Notes: generated by a model not told the origin, from the letters alone. Counted from the stretch's first letter, positions 12,765-24,302 are shown. The stretch: 64,000 nt of DNA from Epiperipatus broadwayi (GCA_028023455.1 JAQFVV010000317.1:124001-188000), one strand, 5' to 3'. A program made the numbers and translations.

Positions 12765-13480
12765 ACTACCTCAGATTGCAAAAGCTGATCTGTCATGCAT
12801 TAACAACCTATAGATCTCCAAGGGTGCCATATTTCAATACCTTCATTATTACAAGCCATCATGGCTTCAAATTTGTGATTTCCAGTAATCTACATTCGAA
12901 TCCACCCACAAGCCTTCTTACTAATGTGCGTATAAATAAAATCTAAGTAGAATGGGCCTGAAAATTTAGCATCTGTGCTAAGGCAGTATATACCTATTTA
13001 ATCACCACTACCCATACTAATGTCAACATTACCAAAACCACTTTATTTCATATTTTGTTAATCAAAGATGTATTTAACGTAAATAAATTATATTCCTTAA
13101 TGTAAGTACTAGCTATCTCATCTCCATTTTTATGCACACTTCATCTTTTCATATTTTTGAATAGTCATTTGTGTAATATAATATAAGCCAATATTTATAT
13201 ACTTAAACCAATCAATAGTTGATGTAAGACTGGGAACTGCCTTGTGTTGTAAGCAGGACCCATACAAAACCCTGAGTTAGAAACCCATGTTTGATCCCTG
13301 AGCTGAATTGTGCTATACTTGGAGGGATATCTGTGTATCATCAAGGATGTTAGTTGGATGATTGAGACTTGGAGGCTCAGCTAGGGGTTTGTACCCAGGA
13401 CACAGGTAACCCTGCACCTGTTGGTTGTGTGCCTCTGCTTGGCCTTTCAGTTTTGTTACTGATCTAATAAAATTTGACTG
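12765..13480 (+). repeat. dispersed repeat, left copy (inverted partner at 22.25-22.96 kb)
   Basis: About 715 bp matching the reverse complement of 22246-22955. Shared landmarks in order: GATCTGTCAT, ATAGATCTC, TTTCAATAC, GCTTCAAATTTGTGAT, AATCCACCCACAAGC, AGAAACCCATGTTTGATCCC, TATCATCAAGGAT, GTTGGATGATTGAGAC and GGTTGTG(T/G)GCCTCTGCTTG. A B-box-like TTCGAATCC occurs inside, so a tRNA-derived SINE component is possible. No ORF. Confidence 0.75.
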
Positions 13481-13699
13481 GTACAGAGATTGACTGCTTC
13501 ATATCTGTCTAGTTGATCTGTAAAAAAAATGCAAGAAAAAATATTTTACCTATTTCCTGTGAATGAATGATCACTTGTTAATTGGGATTAGTGTGTTAGT
13601 ATTACTTATTTATATTTTGTATTCCCCTTGGTTACTTAGCTGTCTATACATAGTTTAATCACTGTTTAAGATTTCTCCTAATTCTTACTCAGATTTAAC

Positions 13700-14127
13700 A
13701 TTCCTAAGTCGTCAACTGATTTATCTTGCTCATCATCATGGTCCATCTCCTGGGTCCTGTGGTCTGTTATGATAGGGTTTTATGTTACCATGATGCATCT
13801 TCTGTATCTCCTGCTTTTCTTACTTGGTGAAATTTCCAGTCTACGGTGATCAGTAATTTCATCATCTTTCTCACTTCCACACAGAATTTCCTGCTAATGG
13901 TGACTTCATAGAATGCATAGCAATCCAGGGATCTTCCTTCAGCTTGGTGTTTCTGCCTTTCTTTGCTTGCAGTTGTTAATTCCTCTAAGGTTCCTTTTGT
14001 TTTAGGTTGACTTCTGTGATTTTTTTCCTGCCTTACTACCTCTTTCTTAGTTGCCTCTGACTGCTGGGCTTATTCTTGCATTCCAGTTGTGGAGTTGTTG
14101 ATCTACTTCATCTTTTTCTTTTCCTGA
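13700..14127 (-). pseudogene. purine-rich gag-like debris on - strand (weak)
   Basis: The - strand is A/G-rich and gives short Lys/Glu/Arg-rich frames such as GKKSQKSTNKRNLRG interrupted by stops. The composition resembles the gag-like ORFs at 18.3 and 43.4 kb. No domain is recognisable. Confidence 0.2.
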
Positions 14128-14857
14128 TGTCAAACAGTAAGGTCTGCTTTGCAGATCTTCGTTTCACCTTTTCTCATCTATTTCCTACCCTCATACCTTA
14201 GTTTGAACCCCAATCTATTGTAGTGTGTCTGCAATATGCTTAGATACCGAAAATCCCACCTAATTTTAAACCATGAGTACAATGCTCGTATTATATATAT
14301 AACTCATTCCCAAATAAATAAAAGATTATAGATTATGTATATGTTCACATAATTAAAAAGTAGGTTATATAAGTCGTAATTGCGCACACACTATGATATG
14401 CATTTTAAAACATATCAAAATTATAAAGTGTTAAAGTTATTTTGTTTGAATCTATTTACAAAATACGTAATATATTTTGATTTAAAATAAAATTCATTAG
14501 TAAATATTCGTTTAGTAAATAGATTCAAATATTGCAATTTAAAAATAAAATAATTTTCGTTTGATTTAATAAAAGTCATTCCAAATATTTCTGTTAAAAT
14601 AAATGAGGGACAATAGTTTAATTAGTTAATGTTATATAAGTTTATCTAAAAACAGCAAATGTCCACTTAAGGTTTTCTTTAATTAGTAAAAGTACTTTTT
14701 AATTAAATCTAGTTTGTAATTCGAATGTCGACAGGGAAATTAACAAAAGAAATTAATTAATGTTGAATTCCTTTAGACATTCAGATGATTTAATTACAGC
14801 TGATAAGTCTGATATATTTTTCTAACGCTCCAGGGCAGTTCTGTTGTTAAATTCTAC

Positions 14858-14867
14858 TATAAAAAGG
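14858..14867 (+). promoter_or_regulatory. TATA box in left LTR-like repeat
   Basis: TATAAAAAGG is conserved in both repeat copies (also 20229-20238), about 735 bp from the repeat start, and followed by a T-run then CTCC. It would drive transcription toward the gag-like ORF. Confidence 0.35.
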
Positions 14868-14931
14868 AGGGTTTTTTTTTGTTCTCCATTCTAATGATTT
14901 CTAAGAGAAATCATTATGAGGTCTAATGTTT

Positions 14932-15135
14932 CTAACCAAAATTATTGTAGTAATTTGTAAATCTTGACATGACGGAGTAGAGCGCAAGAAGGCTATTTCT
15001 CTCCGAAATGGTCATATGCTGCCGTAGACCATCGGGAGTTATCACACAAGGAACCCCGGAACTGCTGCTGCTGCCAAAAATATGAACATTTCCAGATTTT
15101 GCTGTTAAATTATATAAAAACCTGCCGACCATCAA
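14932..15135 (-). CDS. 67-codon ORF conserved in both direct repeats
   Basis: The frame starts MMVGRFLYNLTAKSGN, has a serine run in the middle and ends SRFTNYYNNFG. The right copy (20506-20303) keeps it whole with one amino-acid change (Ile to Leu) and two silent changes. Composition is less A+T-rich than the surroundings. I recognise no family. With so few differences, conservation may simply reflect recent duplication, so this may not be a gene. Confidence 0.2.
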   Translation of the reverse strand: MMVGRFLYNLTAKSGNVHIFGSSSSSGVPCVITPDGLRQHMTISERNSLLALYSVMSRFTNYYNNFG

Positions 15136-16193
15136 TCTACCTAAAATGCTTTTCCAGAGGTAACCCTAAATTAACCCAAGAGCTCTTGTGATAACTAACA
15201 TGCTCTAGCTATTTTAAATTGTTTTCTTATATTTCACATAACGTCATTATGTATTTCTTTTAAATATAATCAACATTTTGCTCTCTATCCTTGGGTTAAT
15301 ATTTTCTATTGCTTAAGCTTTCTGTTATTTTATTATGATAATGTGTCAGAATCATCTTTGACCGAGTGAATTATTCCTTTTGTTGAAAATAAGACGCTGC
15401 TATGAAGGCATATTTTAAATTTCTAAATAATTTTCCAATTTTATTATCTTGCAAATCACTCATTCGAGGGCGATTCTTTTCTTTAATATATAATATAATC
15501 ACATAGTTTAAAATCTACATGTTATTGATTTTAATCTAATATGAGAGTATGTGCAGGTCAATAATGAAATGTGTCCCCTAATGCATGATTGCATATATAA
15601 ATCTATACTTACTTTTTATTAAAATGTGTCCCCTAATGCATGATTGCGTATATAAATCTATACTTACTTTTCAAACCAACAAGCATGCATTTTCCTATTT
15701 TAATTACCATGTTCTACTTTAATTACAAAGTTCATCATTGATGTAGAGAATGTGCAGACCCTTTTAAAAGAATTTCTGGGAATTTCATTGGGCATTTCTC
15801 TTAATCCAAGTAAAACCCATTCAGTATGTTTTATATACACTAGTCTCGTATTGCTGGTAAATGAATTGGTTGTTGAGACCGCTTTGTTTTACTTTTCCGA
15901 GGATTCTTTACATGGCCAAGTCCGTTCTCTGAACTTGTTGCGATTTCAGGCAGAGTGTGTCCCACAAATGACACACCTGGGAATTAAACACAATCGTCAC
16001 CCAGTCGCTAAGTTTCTGCTGTTCATAAAAATACTTTTCTACAGGTTAGCGGTGAGATGCCCTCCGTAATCATTCTGGATCTTCAATATTGTTTTATTTT
16101 ATATTTATTTTACAAAGCATCCGTGACTTAAACATGTCACACCCTCCAACTTTAATAAATACATTATCAGCAATACTGACCTTCCAATGTAAC

Positions 16194-16196
<3 letters not shown>

Positions 16197-16245
<49 letters not shown>
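16197..16245. repeat. (ATT)n microsatellite
   Basis: ATT array inside the segment present only in the left direct repeat. Confidence 0.95.
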
Positions 16246-16246
<1 letters not shown>

Positions 16247-16923
16247 CGAATAAATGCTTTGATCACATTTCCACTTTGTTGCTTAGTAAGCTTTTGTCCA
16301 TGGTATTCTCAAAAGCAATAAATATTTTAGAACACTTAATTTTCAAATATTTTCTTAAACTTGTATAATTGCTCAAAGCACCTCGCACATGTTCCTATCT
16401 CATCAGGCACATCATCGTAATGCTATTAGCCCAAGGAATAGAATATATCACTTTGCTTTAAAACCTTTTTGTCATTTATTGGAATATAATGCCCACAATT
16501 ATTTAATACGCGTCCCTCTCTCATATAAGCAGACAGTGGCATTATATATATATATTTTATATAAATAAATTTTGTGAAATTATTTAAAACTAAATTTGAT
16601 CTCTTATTTTATTTGATTCCTATCACTGTCTTGGTCTATATATATATTTTCTGCATTTCTTTTGTAAATCCATAGACATTAATTAGCCACCCAAACTTCT
16701 TTTAGTATAGAGTCTTTTGTTTCTCCCTAACCACCAGGCACCGGTCAAGAGTTATACTAGTTGTGGCTTCAGATGCATTGCCACGTAGATGGTGCTGTGA
16801 AATTTGGACTTTAGATTCGAACTTAGTATATCTAAAAGGCAACCTCTCCTAGAATGTTCAATTTCATGTCTGGGATTTGAATTCTGCAGTGTGTTTGCGA
16901 GATAGACGATTCTGCCTCTTACA

Positions 16924-18290
16924 TAGTATTTTTTTTCCGGGTCCATGGCTTGCCCAAACGTGGAGCCTCTAATATTTAAACACCCACATCCCTGTAAATC
17001 TTAATTATTTAAACACCCACATCCCTGTAGCTTAATTTTAGCATTTTGTTTCGTATTTAATCACTCAAATCCTTTATATTTTTGATATATAATATTTTTC
17101 AAACTCTATATTATTTATTTGCGTGTATATTTCATATATTTTGTTTGACTCCGGCATTCAATTACTTATGCTGTATAATCAGAACTTGTCCAAACTTGCT
17201 ATAGTGCGATACGAGCCATCTGTATTTATCTGTATTTATTGTTTCACTTAAGTCACGCTATATATGCATGGCGTGAATTACTTAAATATTGTCTCAAGTG
17301 AATATTGTGACAATCTATGAATATTTCAAATATAGTATTTTTCTATCAAAATAAAGTTTTATCGGCTCAGTGCACAAGATAGCATAATAATAATTTTGTA
17401 TGGTAATGACCTAGATATGTAATAGGCTATTGTATGGAATTCAAAAAATTTAATCATAAATAAAATGTTATCAATAAAAAAATGTGAATGTTTTAACGAG
17501 TGCCCATAGTTAAATGGAATAGTTTTTAAAATTCATTTTGGAAAGCTAAGAGTCTATGGATCCTTTTAACTGGTGACATGGCGCCCAAGGGTAATTTCAC
17601 TAAACGGAGTTACTTCTAAAATAAATTTTGTCACTAGGCTAAATTATTTTGTATATAATTTGTTTTTTCCCAGTGTGTGTGAATTTTTCTTAGACCAAAT
17701 AATGAGACGTGAATCAGATCAATAATTATGTAAATAAAAATATATGTATGCTAATCTTAAATAAGAAGGAACGAAATAAGTATACCCTGATCTAGTGAAT
17801 GTTAACATATATAAATAAAAATTGCTTGAGTTTAAAAATATATATGTTAGCGAAATATTTTGACAGATAGAATTTAAGAGATTTTTTATATATACGGGAA
17901 GTTAAAAATATATATGTTGGCAGCAGATTTAAACAAGAAATTTTTGCAGTAGTAAAAGGGTAGTAGTTTGGGTTTTTAATGATAAACATAAAAGCAGTAA
18001 TTAGGCCAACAGAACCGAGAGGTAGATAGCCTGTTAGCCATTAATAAAATTTGAAATCAAATGTAATAATCGTAGAGAGTCAAACAAGGAAAATATAATA
18101 ATAGTATTTTTTAACTGTATTAGTTTTAGTAAGTTCAACGTAAAACAGTTTAAAAGTTTTCTTTATCAGTGCTATACATTGTGTTTTAAAAGTACACCAA
18201 TTCGTTCAAAAAAAAAATTTGTTTAGGATAATATAGTTAGCAGTAAAATAAAATAGAAGTCATTATCATCATCGATCACGTTAACATCCA
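16924..18290. other. spacer between left direct repeat and gag-like ORF
   Basis: A+T-rich. A short direct repeat (AAACACCCACATCCCTGTA) occurs at about 16978 and 17011. No primer-binding site complementary to a tRNA end is recognised just after 16923. Confidence 0.4.
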
Positions 18291-18295
18291 AGGCC

Positions 18296-19181
18296 ATGGA
18301 AAATACGGATACTAATGAGGTCCATTTCTGGACTATTATAGAATTGTTTAAGCAAGGTGAAGAAAGAGTGAAAAGATGGGAAGAAGGAAGCCGAAGGAGA
18401 GGTGAGGAACTTAGAGCGCTGTACAAACTCTTCCCTGGATGGCAAGATATGGCAGATAAACTCCTGAACCAGAAAGTTGAGACAAATGATTCAGCAAAGA
18501 AGACTGATACACCAGAACTGGGACCTCGAACTCAGCCAACCAAGCTCAACACTAAAATATTTCATGAAGTTAAAGAATGCCCCAAACTTTCTTTGGAAAG
18601 AGTACTTCCATTAAATGATATCCGAGACTTAGGAAATCAAACCCAGCTAACCAAGCTCAACACAAATGTTTCATGAAGTTAAAAAATATCCCAAACTTTA
18701 TTTGGAAAGAGTACTTCCAGCAAATGATATCCGAGACTTAGGACATCCAACCCAGCTAACCAAGCTGATCAATATTAAAATATTTCATGAAGTAAAAAAA
18801 TGTCCCAAACTATAATTAGACAGGATATTTCCAGCCAAGAATGTACGAGACCTAGGGATTCAAACCCAGCTAACCATGATTACCACCAACATCAAAGTAC
18901 TTAAAGAAAACCAGGAAAATATCCCACCTGATATAGCAAGAATATATCGAATAAAGGAAATAGTGAAAACAATGATGGCACTGGATTTCAGCCGATGGGC
19001 CAAGATGCCACCCGATAAGTCAAATAATTGCGACAGCCTAAAGTTGCAGTTATTAACAACCACTCTGGAGTTCAGTCCCTGGGCTAAAGAACCACCAGAC
19101 AAGGTAAAGAGGCCTAATAATCGGAGACTGCACTTATTAAAATACAAAGGCAGTTATCACCCACCCGACCCAGGATTATAG
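18296..19181 (+). pseudogene. gag-like ORF with internal tandem repeats, broken
   Basis: An ATG at 18296 opens a frame starting MENTDTNEVHFWTIIELF, then a Glu/Arg-rich helical stretch (KRWEEGSRRRGEEL), as in the N-terminal part of many retroelement Gag proteins. From 18521 the sequence is a tandem repeat of about 112 bp (units starting near 18521, 18633, 18741 and 18855) encoding variants of THPTQLTK-type and FHEVKKCPKL-type peptides. The first frame stops at 18676 after a frame change. A later frame (18876-19181) continues with two copies of a 29-residue unit (FSRWAKMPPDK / FSPWAKEPPDK). It lies between the two long direct repeats, in the same orientation as their TATA box. No zinc knuckle, protease or RT is seen. 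It is probably a decayed internal region of a non-autonomous LTR-type element; a host gene fragment is the alternative. Confidence 0.45.
18521..18870 (+). repeat. tandem repeat, unit about 112 bp, three-plus copies
   Basis: Each unit contains CCAACCAAGCTCAACAC-like, ATTTCATGAAGT and GA(G/C)TACTTCCA or equivalent landmarks, and ends GAGACTTAG or GAGACCTAG. Unit starts are spaced 112, 108 and 114 bp. Confidence 0.85.
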
Positions 19182-19498
19182 TAGTTTTTTTAAAAACAAC
19201 AACAAAAAAAAATGGACATGTCACAGGATAAACAAAAAAGGAGATTGGATATAAACAATGTTAAACTATTAGATTTGTTAAATAAAATTTTGTTGAAGGG
19301 GGGAGATAATAGAAAATGTTCGCTAGATGGTAGATTTATTAATATGATCCGGGTATATAATTCAGTTTTGTTTCTTCATTATCATTATATACTGTACATT
19401 ATGGGTTATCTTGTAAATTTTTTTATGCAGGCTTCATAGGTGGAAACCTGTTGTAAGATTTTTTTTTAACAATTCTTTTTGTTTCATCACTAAGGGAA

Positions 19499-21367
19499 TG
19501 TGAAACAGTAAGGTCTGCTTTGCAGATCTTTGTTTCACCTTTTCTCACCTATTTCCTACCCTCATACCTTAGTTTGAACCCCAATCTATTGTAGTGTGTC
19601 TGCAATACGCTTAGATACCGAAAATCCCACCTACTTTTAAACCACGAGTACAATGCTCATATTATATATATAACTCATTCCCAAATAAATAAAAGATTAT
19701 AGATTATGTATATGTTCACATAATTAAAAAGTAGGTTATATAAGTCGTAATTGTGCACACACTATGATATGCATTTTAAAATATATCAAAATTATAAATT
19801 GTTAAAGTTATTTTGTTTGAATCTATTTACAAAATACGTAATATATTTTGATTTAAAATAAAATTCATTAGTAAATATTCGTTTAGTAAATAGATTCAAA
19901 CATTGCAATTTAAAAGTAAAATAATTTTCATTTGATTTAATAAAAGTCATTCCAAATATTTCTGTTAAAATAAATGAGGGACAATAGTTTAATTACTTAA
20001 TGTTATATAAGTTTATCTAAAAACAGCAAATGTCCACTTAAGGTTTTCTTTAATTAGTAAAAGTACTTTTTAATTAAATCTAGTTTGTAATTCGAATGTT
20101 GACAGGGAAATTAACAAAAGAAATTAATTAATGTTGAATTTCTTTAGACATTCGGATGATTTAATTACAGCTGATAAGTCTGATATATTTTTGTAACACT
20201 GCAGGGCAGTTCTATTGTTAAATTCTACTATAAAAAGGAGGGTTTTCTTTTGTTCTCCATCCTAATGATTTCTAAGAGAAATCATTATGAGGTCTAATGT
20301 TTCTAACCAAAATTATTGTAGTAATTTGTAAATCTTGACATGACGGAATAGAGCGCAAGAAGGCTATTTCTCTCCGAAATGGTCATATGCTGCCGTAGAC
20401 CATCGGGTGTTAACACACAAGGAACCCCGGAACTGCTGCTGCTGCCAAAAATATGAACATTTCCAGATTTTGCTGTTAAATTATATAAAAACCTGCCGAC
20501 CATCAATCTACCTAAAATGCTTTTCCAGAGGTAACCCTAAATTAACCCAAGAGCTTTTGTGATAACTAACATGCTCTAGCTATTTTAAATTGTTTTCTTA
20601 TATTTCACATAATGTCATTATGTATTTCTTTTAAATATAATCAACATTTTGCTCTCTATCCTTGGGTTAATATTTTCTATTGCTTAAGCTTTCTGTTATT
20701 TTATTATGATAATGTGTCAGAATCGTCTTTGACCGAGTGAATTATTCCTTTTGTTGAAAATAAGACACCGCTATGAAGGCATATTTTAAATTTCTAAATA
20801 ATTTTCCAATTTTATTATCTTGCAAATCACTCGTTCGAGGGCGATTCTTTTCTTTAATATATAATATAATCACATAGTTTAAAATCTACATATTATTGAT
20901 TTTAATCTAATATGAGAGTATGTGCGAGGTCAATAATGAAATGTGTCCCCTAATGCATGATTGTGTATATAAATCTAAACTTACTTTTCAAACCCGCAAG
21001 CATGCATTTTACAAAGTTCATCATTGACGTCGAGAATGTGCGGACCCTCTTATTTTATTTGATTCCTATCACTGTCTTGGTCTATATATATATTTTCTGC
21101 ATTTTTTTTGTAAATCCATAGATGTTAATTAGCCACCCAAACTTCTTTTAGTATAGTCTTTTGTTTCTCCCTGACCACCAGGCAGCGGTCAAGGGTTATA
21201 CTAGTAGTGGCATCAGATGCGTTGTCACGTAGATGGCACTGTGAAATTTGGACTTTAGATTCGAACTTAGTATATCTAGAAGGCAACCCCTCCTAGAATG
21301 TTCAGTTTCATGTCTGGGGTTTGAATTCTGCAGTGTGTTTGCGAGATAGATGATTCTGACTGTTACA
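19499..21367 (+). repeat. long direct repeat, right copy (LTR-like)
   Basis: Right partner of 14128-16923, beginning TGTGAAACAG and ending TTACA. A purine-rich AAGGGAA just before 19499 could be a short polypurine tract. Relative to the left copy it lacks about 840 bp: the junction GGACCCTCTTATTTT joins sequences that lie near 15763 and 16603 in the left copy, as an end-joining deletion would. Its left end folds into a hairpin: GTGAAAC (19500-19506) with GTTTCAC (19532-19538), and inside it AGGTCTGC (19511-19518) with GCAGATCT (19522-19529). Confidence 0.6.
20303..20506 (-). CDS. 67-codon ORF, second copy
   Basis: Same frame as 15135-14932 with a single residue change (ITPDG to LTPDG). See the left copy for limits; no family recognised. 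Confidence 0.2.
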   Translation of the reverse strand: MMVGRFLYNLTAKSGNVHIFGSSSSSGVPCVLTPDGLRQHMTISERNSLLALYSVMSRFTNYYNNFG

Positions 21368-21481
21368 ATACTTAATATTCTGTCTATGCCTCTCTCTAAC
21401 CTAGTTATCCTTGCTTTCATGTTTTTTCCCTTGTCACGGTAATATGTTCAACCATCTCTGGGTCTTTAAACTTGACTTCTG

Positions 21482-21639
21482 TATCAATTTCTTTCATTCT
21501 GCTTTGTCGTCTAGTTATGAAATATTTTCATGAAGGACTGCTTCTCCTGGATCATTATTGTATCAATTTCTTTCATTCTGTTTTGTCATCTAGTTATGAA
21601 ATATTTTCATGAAGGTCTGCATCTCCTGGATCATTATCC
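21482..21639. repeat. 79-bp two-copy tandem duplication
   Basis: TATCAATTTCTTTCATTCTG recurs 79 bp downstream (21482 and 21561) followed by nearly identical sequence through CTCCTGGATCATTAT. Confidence 0.9.
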
Positions 21640-22245
21640 TCTGAGTCCTGTTCCATTGGTTTTGCTGACTTTTGAGTGTCACTCTGTAATCTATATGTTC
21701 ATCCTTTATCCTCTGAAAAAAAAATTTTCCCCTTTCTAAAAAAATGCCTTATTTTGCTCATTCTTATTTTATTTTCATACAAATTAACCCTATTAACCAT
21801 CCTTAGCATGAAGCTCATGTTTAATGTGTTATGTATTTGTTGCATGTTGCGACCACTTATCCAATCTGCAACAGAGAAATGAACAAAATGTTATTCTACA
21901 TTTTAATCATTTACAAAAATACTGCATCTCCCAAGGTCTTGGTGTTGACCTGATATTCACAAACAATATTTCAAAAAAATTTTTTTTGGTTTTGCTTGTC
22001 TCGTCTTTTGTTTTTATATAATCAAAAAAATACACTGAGCACAAACAAAACAAAAAACTATTTCCATAGACTGGAGTCACATCCTACTTTGCACACAGAT
22101 AACTTATAGCACCATCACTTTTTTTAGATTATATGCAAAGAATATTTGATTATACTTATATTTTGCATGACAATGTGAAGTTTTCAGTAAGTTGAGCAAA
22201 GTGATTGCAAAGCCCCTCATTGGGTGCAAGATTATATTGAAAAAA
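21640..22245. other. no gene seen
   Basis: Moderately A+T-rich spacer between the 79-bp duplication and the right inverted-repeat arm. Short open frames here lack any supporting feature. Confidence 0.5.
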
Positions 22246-22955
22246 CTGTACTGGTCAAGTTTTAGTTGAGTAACAAGGCCAGGTCAAGCAGAGGCCCACA
22301 ACCAATGGGTGTATGGTTATTTATGTTGTTTAAACCCCTATCTGAACCTCCATGTCTCAATCATCCAACCAATATCCTTGATGATACAAAGATATTCCTC
22401 CCAATATTTCACAGTTTAGCTCAGGGATCAAACATGGGTTTCTATCTTAGGTTTTCCACAGCTCACGCTTATAATACCAGGCAGTTTTCAGTCTTACATT
22501 AACCATTGATTGGTATAAGTATATAAATATTGACTTATATTAATTATACAAACGACTATTCAAAAATATGAGGAAATGAAGTGTGTATAAAAATGGAGAT
22601 GAGATAGCTAGCATTTTATTTACATTAAATACATCTTTGATTAACAATTAATATGAACTGATAATAGTTTTGCTGATATTGCCCTAATATAGGTGGTGGT
22701 GATTAAAAAGGTATACATTGCCTTTCAGTGCAGGTGCTATGTTTGCAGGCCCATTCTACTTATATTTTTTTATATTTATATTAGTAAGAAAGCTTGTGGG
22801 TGGATTTGAACATAGGCAGCTGGAGATCACAAATTTGAAGCTATGATATCTTATAATAATGAATGTATTGAAATATAGGGTACTATCTGCACCCTCAGAG
22901 ATCTATTGGTTGTGAATGGATGACAGATCGGCTTTTGCGATCTGAGATAAGCCAC
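22246..22955 (-). repeat. dispersed repeat, right copy (inverted partner at 12.77-13.48 kb)
   Basis: Reverse-complement match to 12765-13480 with many substitutions and small indels. The pair faces inward and encloses the two long direct repeats and the gag-like ORF. In this copy the B-box-like site reads GTTCAAATCC on the - strand. Confidence 0.75.
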
Positions 22956-22989
22956 GATGTGTTAACTTTCAATTTAAATTGACAAATTC

Positions 22990-23560
22990 AGTTTATAAGC
23001 CTCATCTCTGGGAAAAATTTTATTCAGGGTCATGGACTTATCAATGTGCATCATGGCTGTTCGTCCATCTCTAGGAAAAAAAGACATGTATAAATATGTT
23101 TATTTTTTTTTTCAACAGGAGAAATATTTTGTAGCCTACATGTTGGAGTGCCATTTCTGGGGAGGGGGGATATACATATATTTTCTGCATCAATGTGCAG
23201 TCAGTTTAGTGCCATGGAATTAATTGGTGTGCTCCACAATTGAGCATCCATCTCCATCAAGGAAATGTTCAGGGTCACGGACTTATTAACATGCTTCATG
23301 ACTGGACATCCATCTCCAGGGGAAAAAAAATTTACATATATAATTTTTTTTTCAACAAGAAAGTTTTTACATATACAAAACATTCTGTTCAGACTCGTGG
23401 AGAAATAATTCATAACTCACATGTTATAGTGCCATCTCTGGGAAAAAAAAATTTATACATGTTTCATGCTAAAGTGCACTCAGTTCAGGGCCTTGGTATT
23501 AATTGATGTGCCCCATTATTGGGCCCCATCTCCAGGAAAAAAATTAACTTATGTAATGGT
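22990..23560. repeat. decayed tandem array
   Basis: Recurring landmarks CATCTC(C/T)(A/G)GG followed by A-run, GTTCAGGG(C/T)CA(C/T)GG, TTTTTTTTCAACA(A/G)GA, ATAGTGCCATCTCTGGG and TTAATTG(A/G)TGTGC indicate an old satellite-like tandem repeat with units of roughly 90-240 bp. Confidence 0.6.
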
Positions 23561-24240
23561 CATATTTGTACATTCATGCAACAGAACCCAGAGTTTTGGA
23601 AAATTATCCCAAAGCTGATCTAAATAAGGGGTTGAGACTTCATATCAGATCGCATCCCAGTTCCTTCATCGATGCACCCTGATTTAGTACTTTATGGATG
23701 ACAGATATGTTGTTACTCTTGGCTTCTTTTAGTTTGCATGCCAGCAGTAAAGGATTGAGTATAAGACTCGGGGAATTTATGAATATTTTAATAAATTAAC
23801 TAAATACACATATATGGCTGATGAAATAATGTATATATTAATAATTAACACTAAAGTAAAATAGATTTCAATAAGATTTAGGATGGGTTGTGAAGAACAC
23901 ACTAAACACTTTTACAATTAAATATATTTAATTATGAAAATATAAGTTAAATAATATAAAATCGAAGTGCATTGGGATTTACATTCGCATGTTTTTTACA
24001 ATTATGAGTGGATTTAGAAACCAGGTCTCATCTTTAGAATGCACTTTAAATCATTTAATTTTAGTTTATTACAATTATTATTATCTATGGTTTATACTCA
24101 TGCCTGAATTATGCTATGCCATTCCTATGGGGTTTGCTAAGAGTTAAGTTTACAAGAAAGACATGACAAATATAACTTATCTATTAATGTTACATATAGA
24201 GCAATAAATATGTTCTCTATACTGATTATTTAAATAAACT
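23561..24240. other. A+T-rich DNA, no gene seen
   Basis: No recognisable exon or element end. Confidence 0.5.
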
Positions 24241-24241
24241 A

Positions 24242-24302
24242 GATCCGGTGTTAGACTAACTGATGAGTACTGGTTCAGCACGAAATGTGTATATTGAAGA
24301 TC
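24242..24302 (+). ncRNA. hammerhead-type ribozyme motif with short stem III
   Basis: CTGATGA (24260-24266) is followed by a 15-nt hairpin, GTACTG-GTT-CAGCAC (24267-24281), that would be a perfect 6-bp stem II but for one A-C mismatch. GAAA follows at 24282-24285. The next six bases TGTGTA close to UA at 24292-24293, giving a two-pair stem III with GUGU loop and an AUA cleavage triplet, the arrangement seen in animal type I hammerheads. Stem I is weak: TAA/TTG next to the core and GATC (24242-24245) with GATC (24299-24302) across an internal loop. It is probably a decayed copy. It is distinct in sequence from the other hammerhead-like copies in this window. Confidence 0.6.

Larger units (their letters stand above)
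14128..16923 (+). repeat. long direct repeat, left copy (LTR-like)
   Basis: Closely matches 19499-21367 (offset 5371 bp over the first 1.4 kb), beginning TGTCAAACAG and ending TTACA, i.e. TG...CA limits like an LTR. A TATA box (TATAAAAAGG, 14858-14867) sits in a typical promoter-like setting on the + strand. This copy has about 840 bp (about 15763-16603) missing from the right copy and an internal short duplication around 15560-15670. No PBS or flanking target duplication could be shown, so a plain segmental duplication remains possible. Confidence 0.6.

Noticed and set aside
15752-16069. 105-codon plus-strand frame in the left direct repeat
   Set aside because: Absent from the right copy, no recognised family and no start context; probably chance.
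16400-16440. Minus-strand CTGATGAG
   Set aside because: No GAAA box or pairing strand follows, so not a hammerhead.
16924-16960. Primer-binding site after the left direct repeat
   Set aside because: The sequence does not resemble the complement of a tRNA 3' end, and no target-site duplication was found outside the pair.
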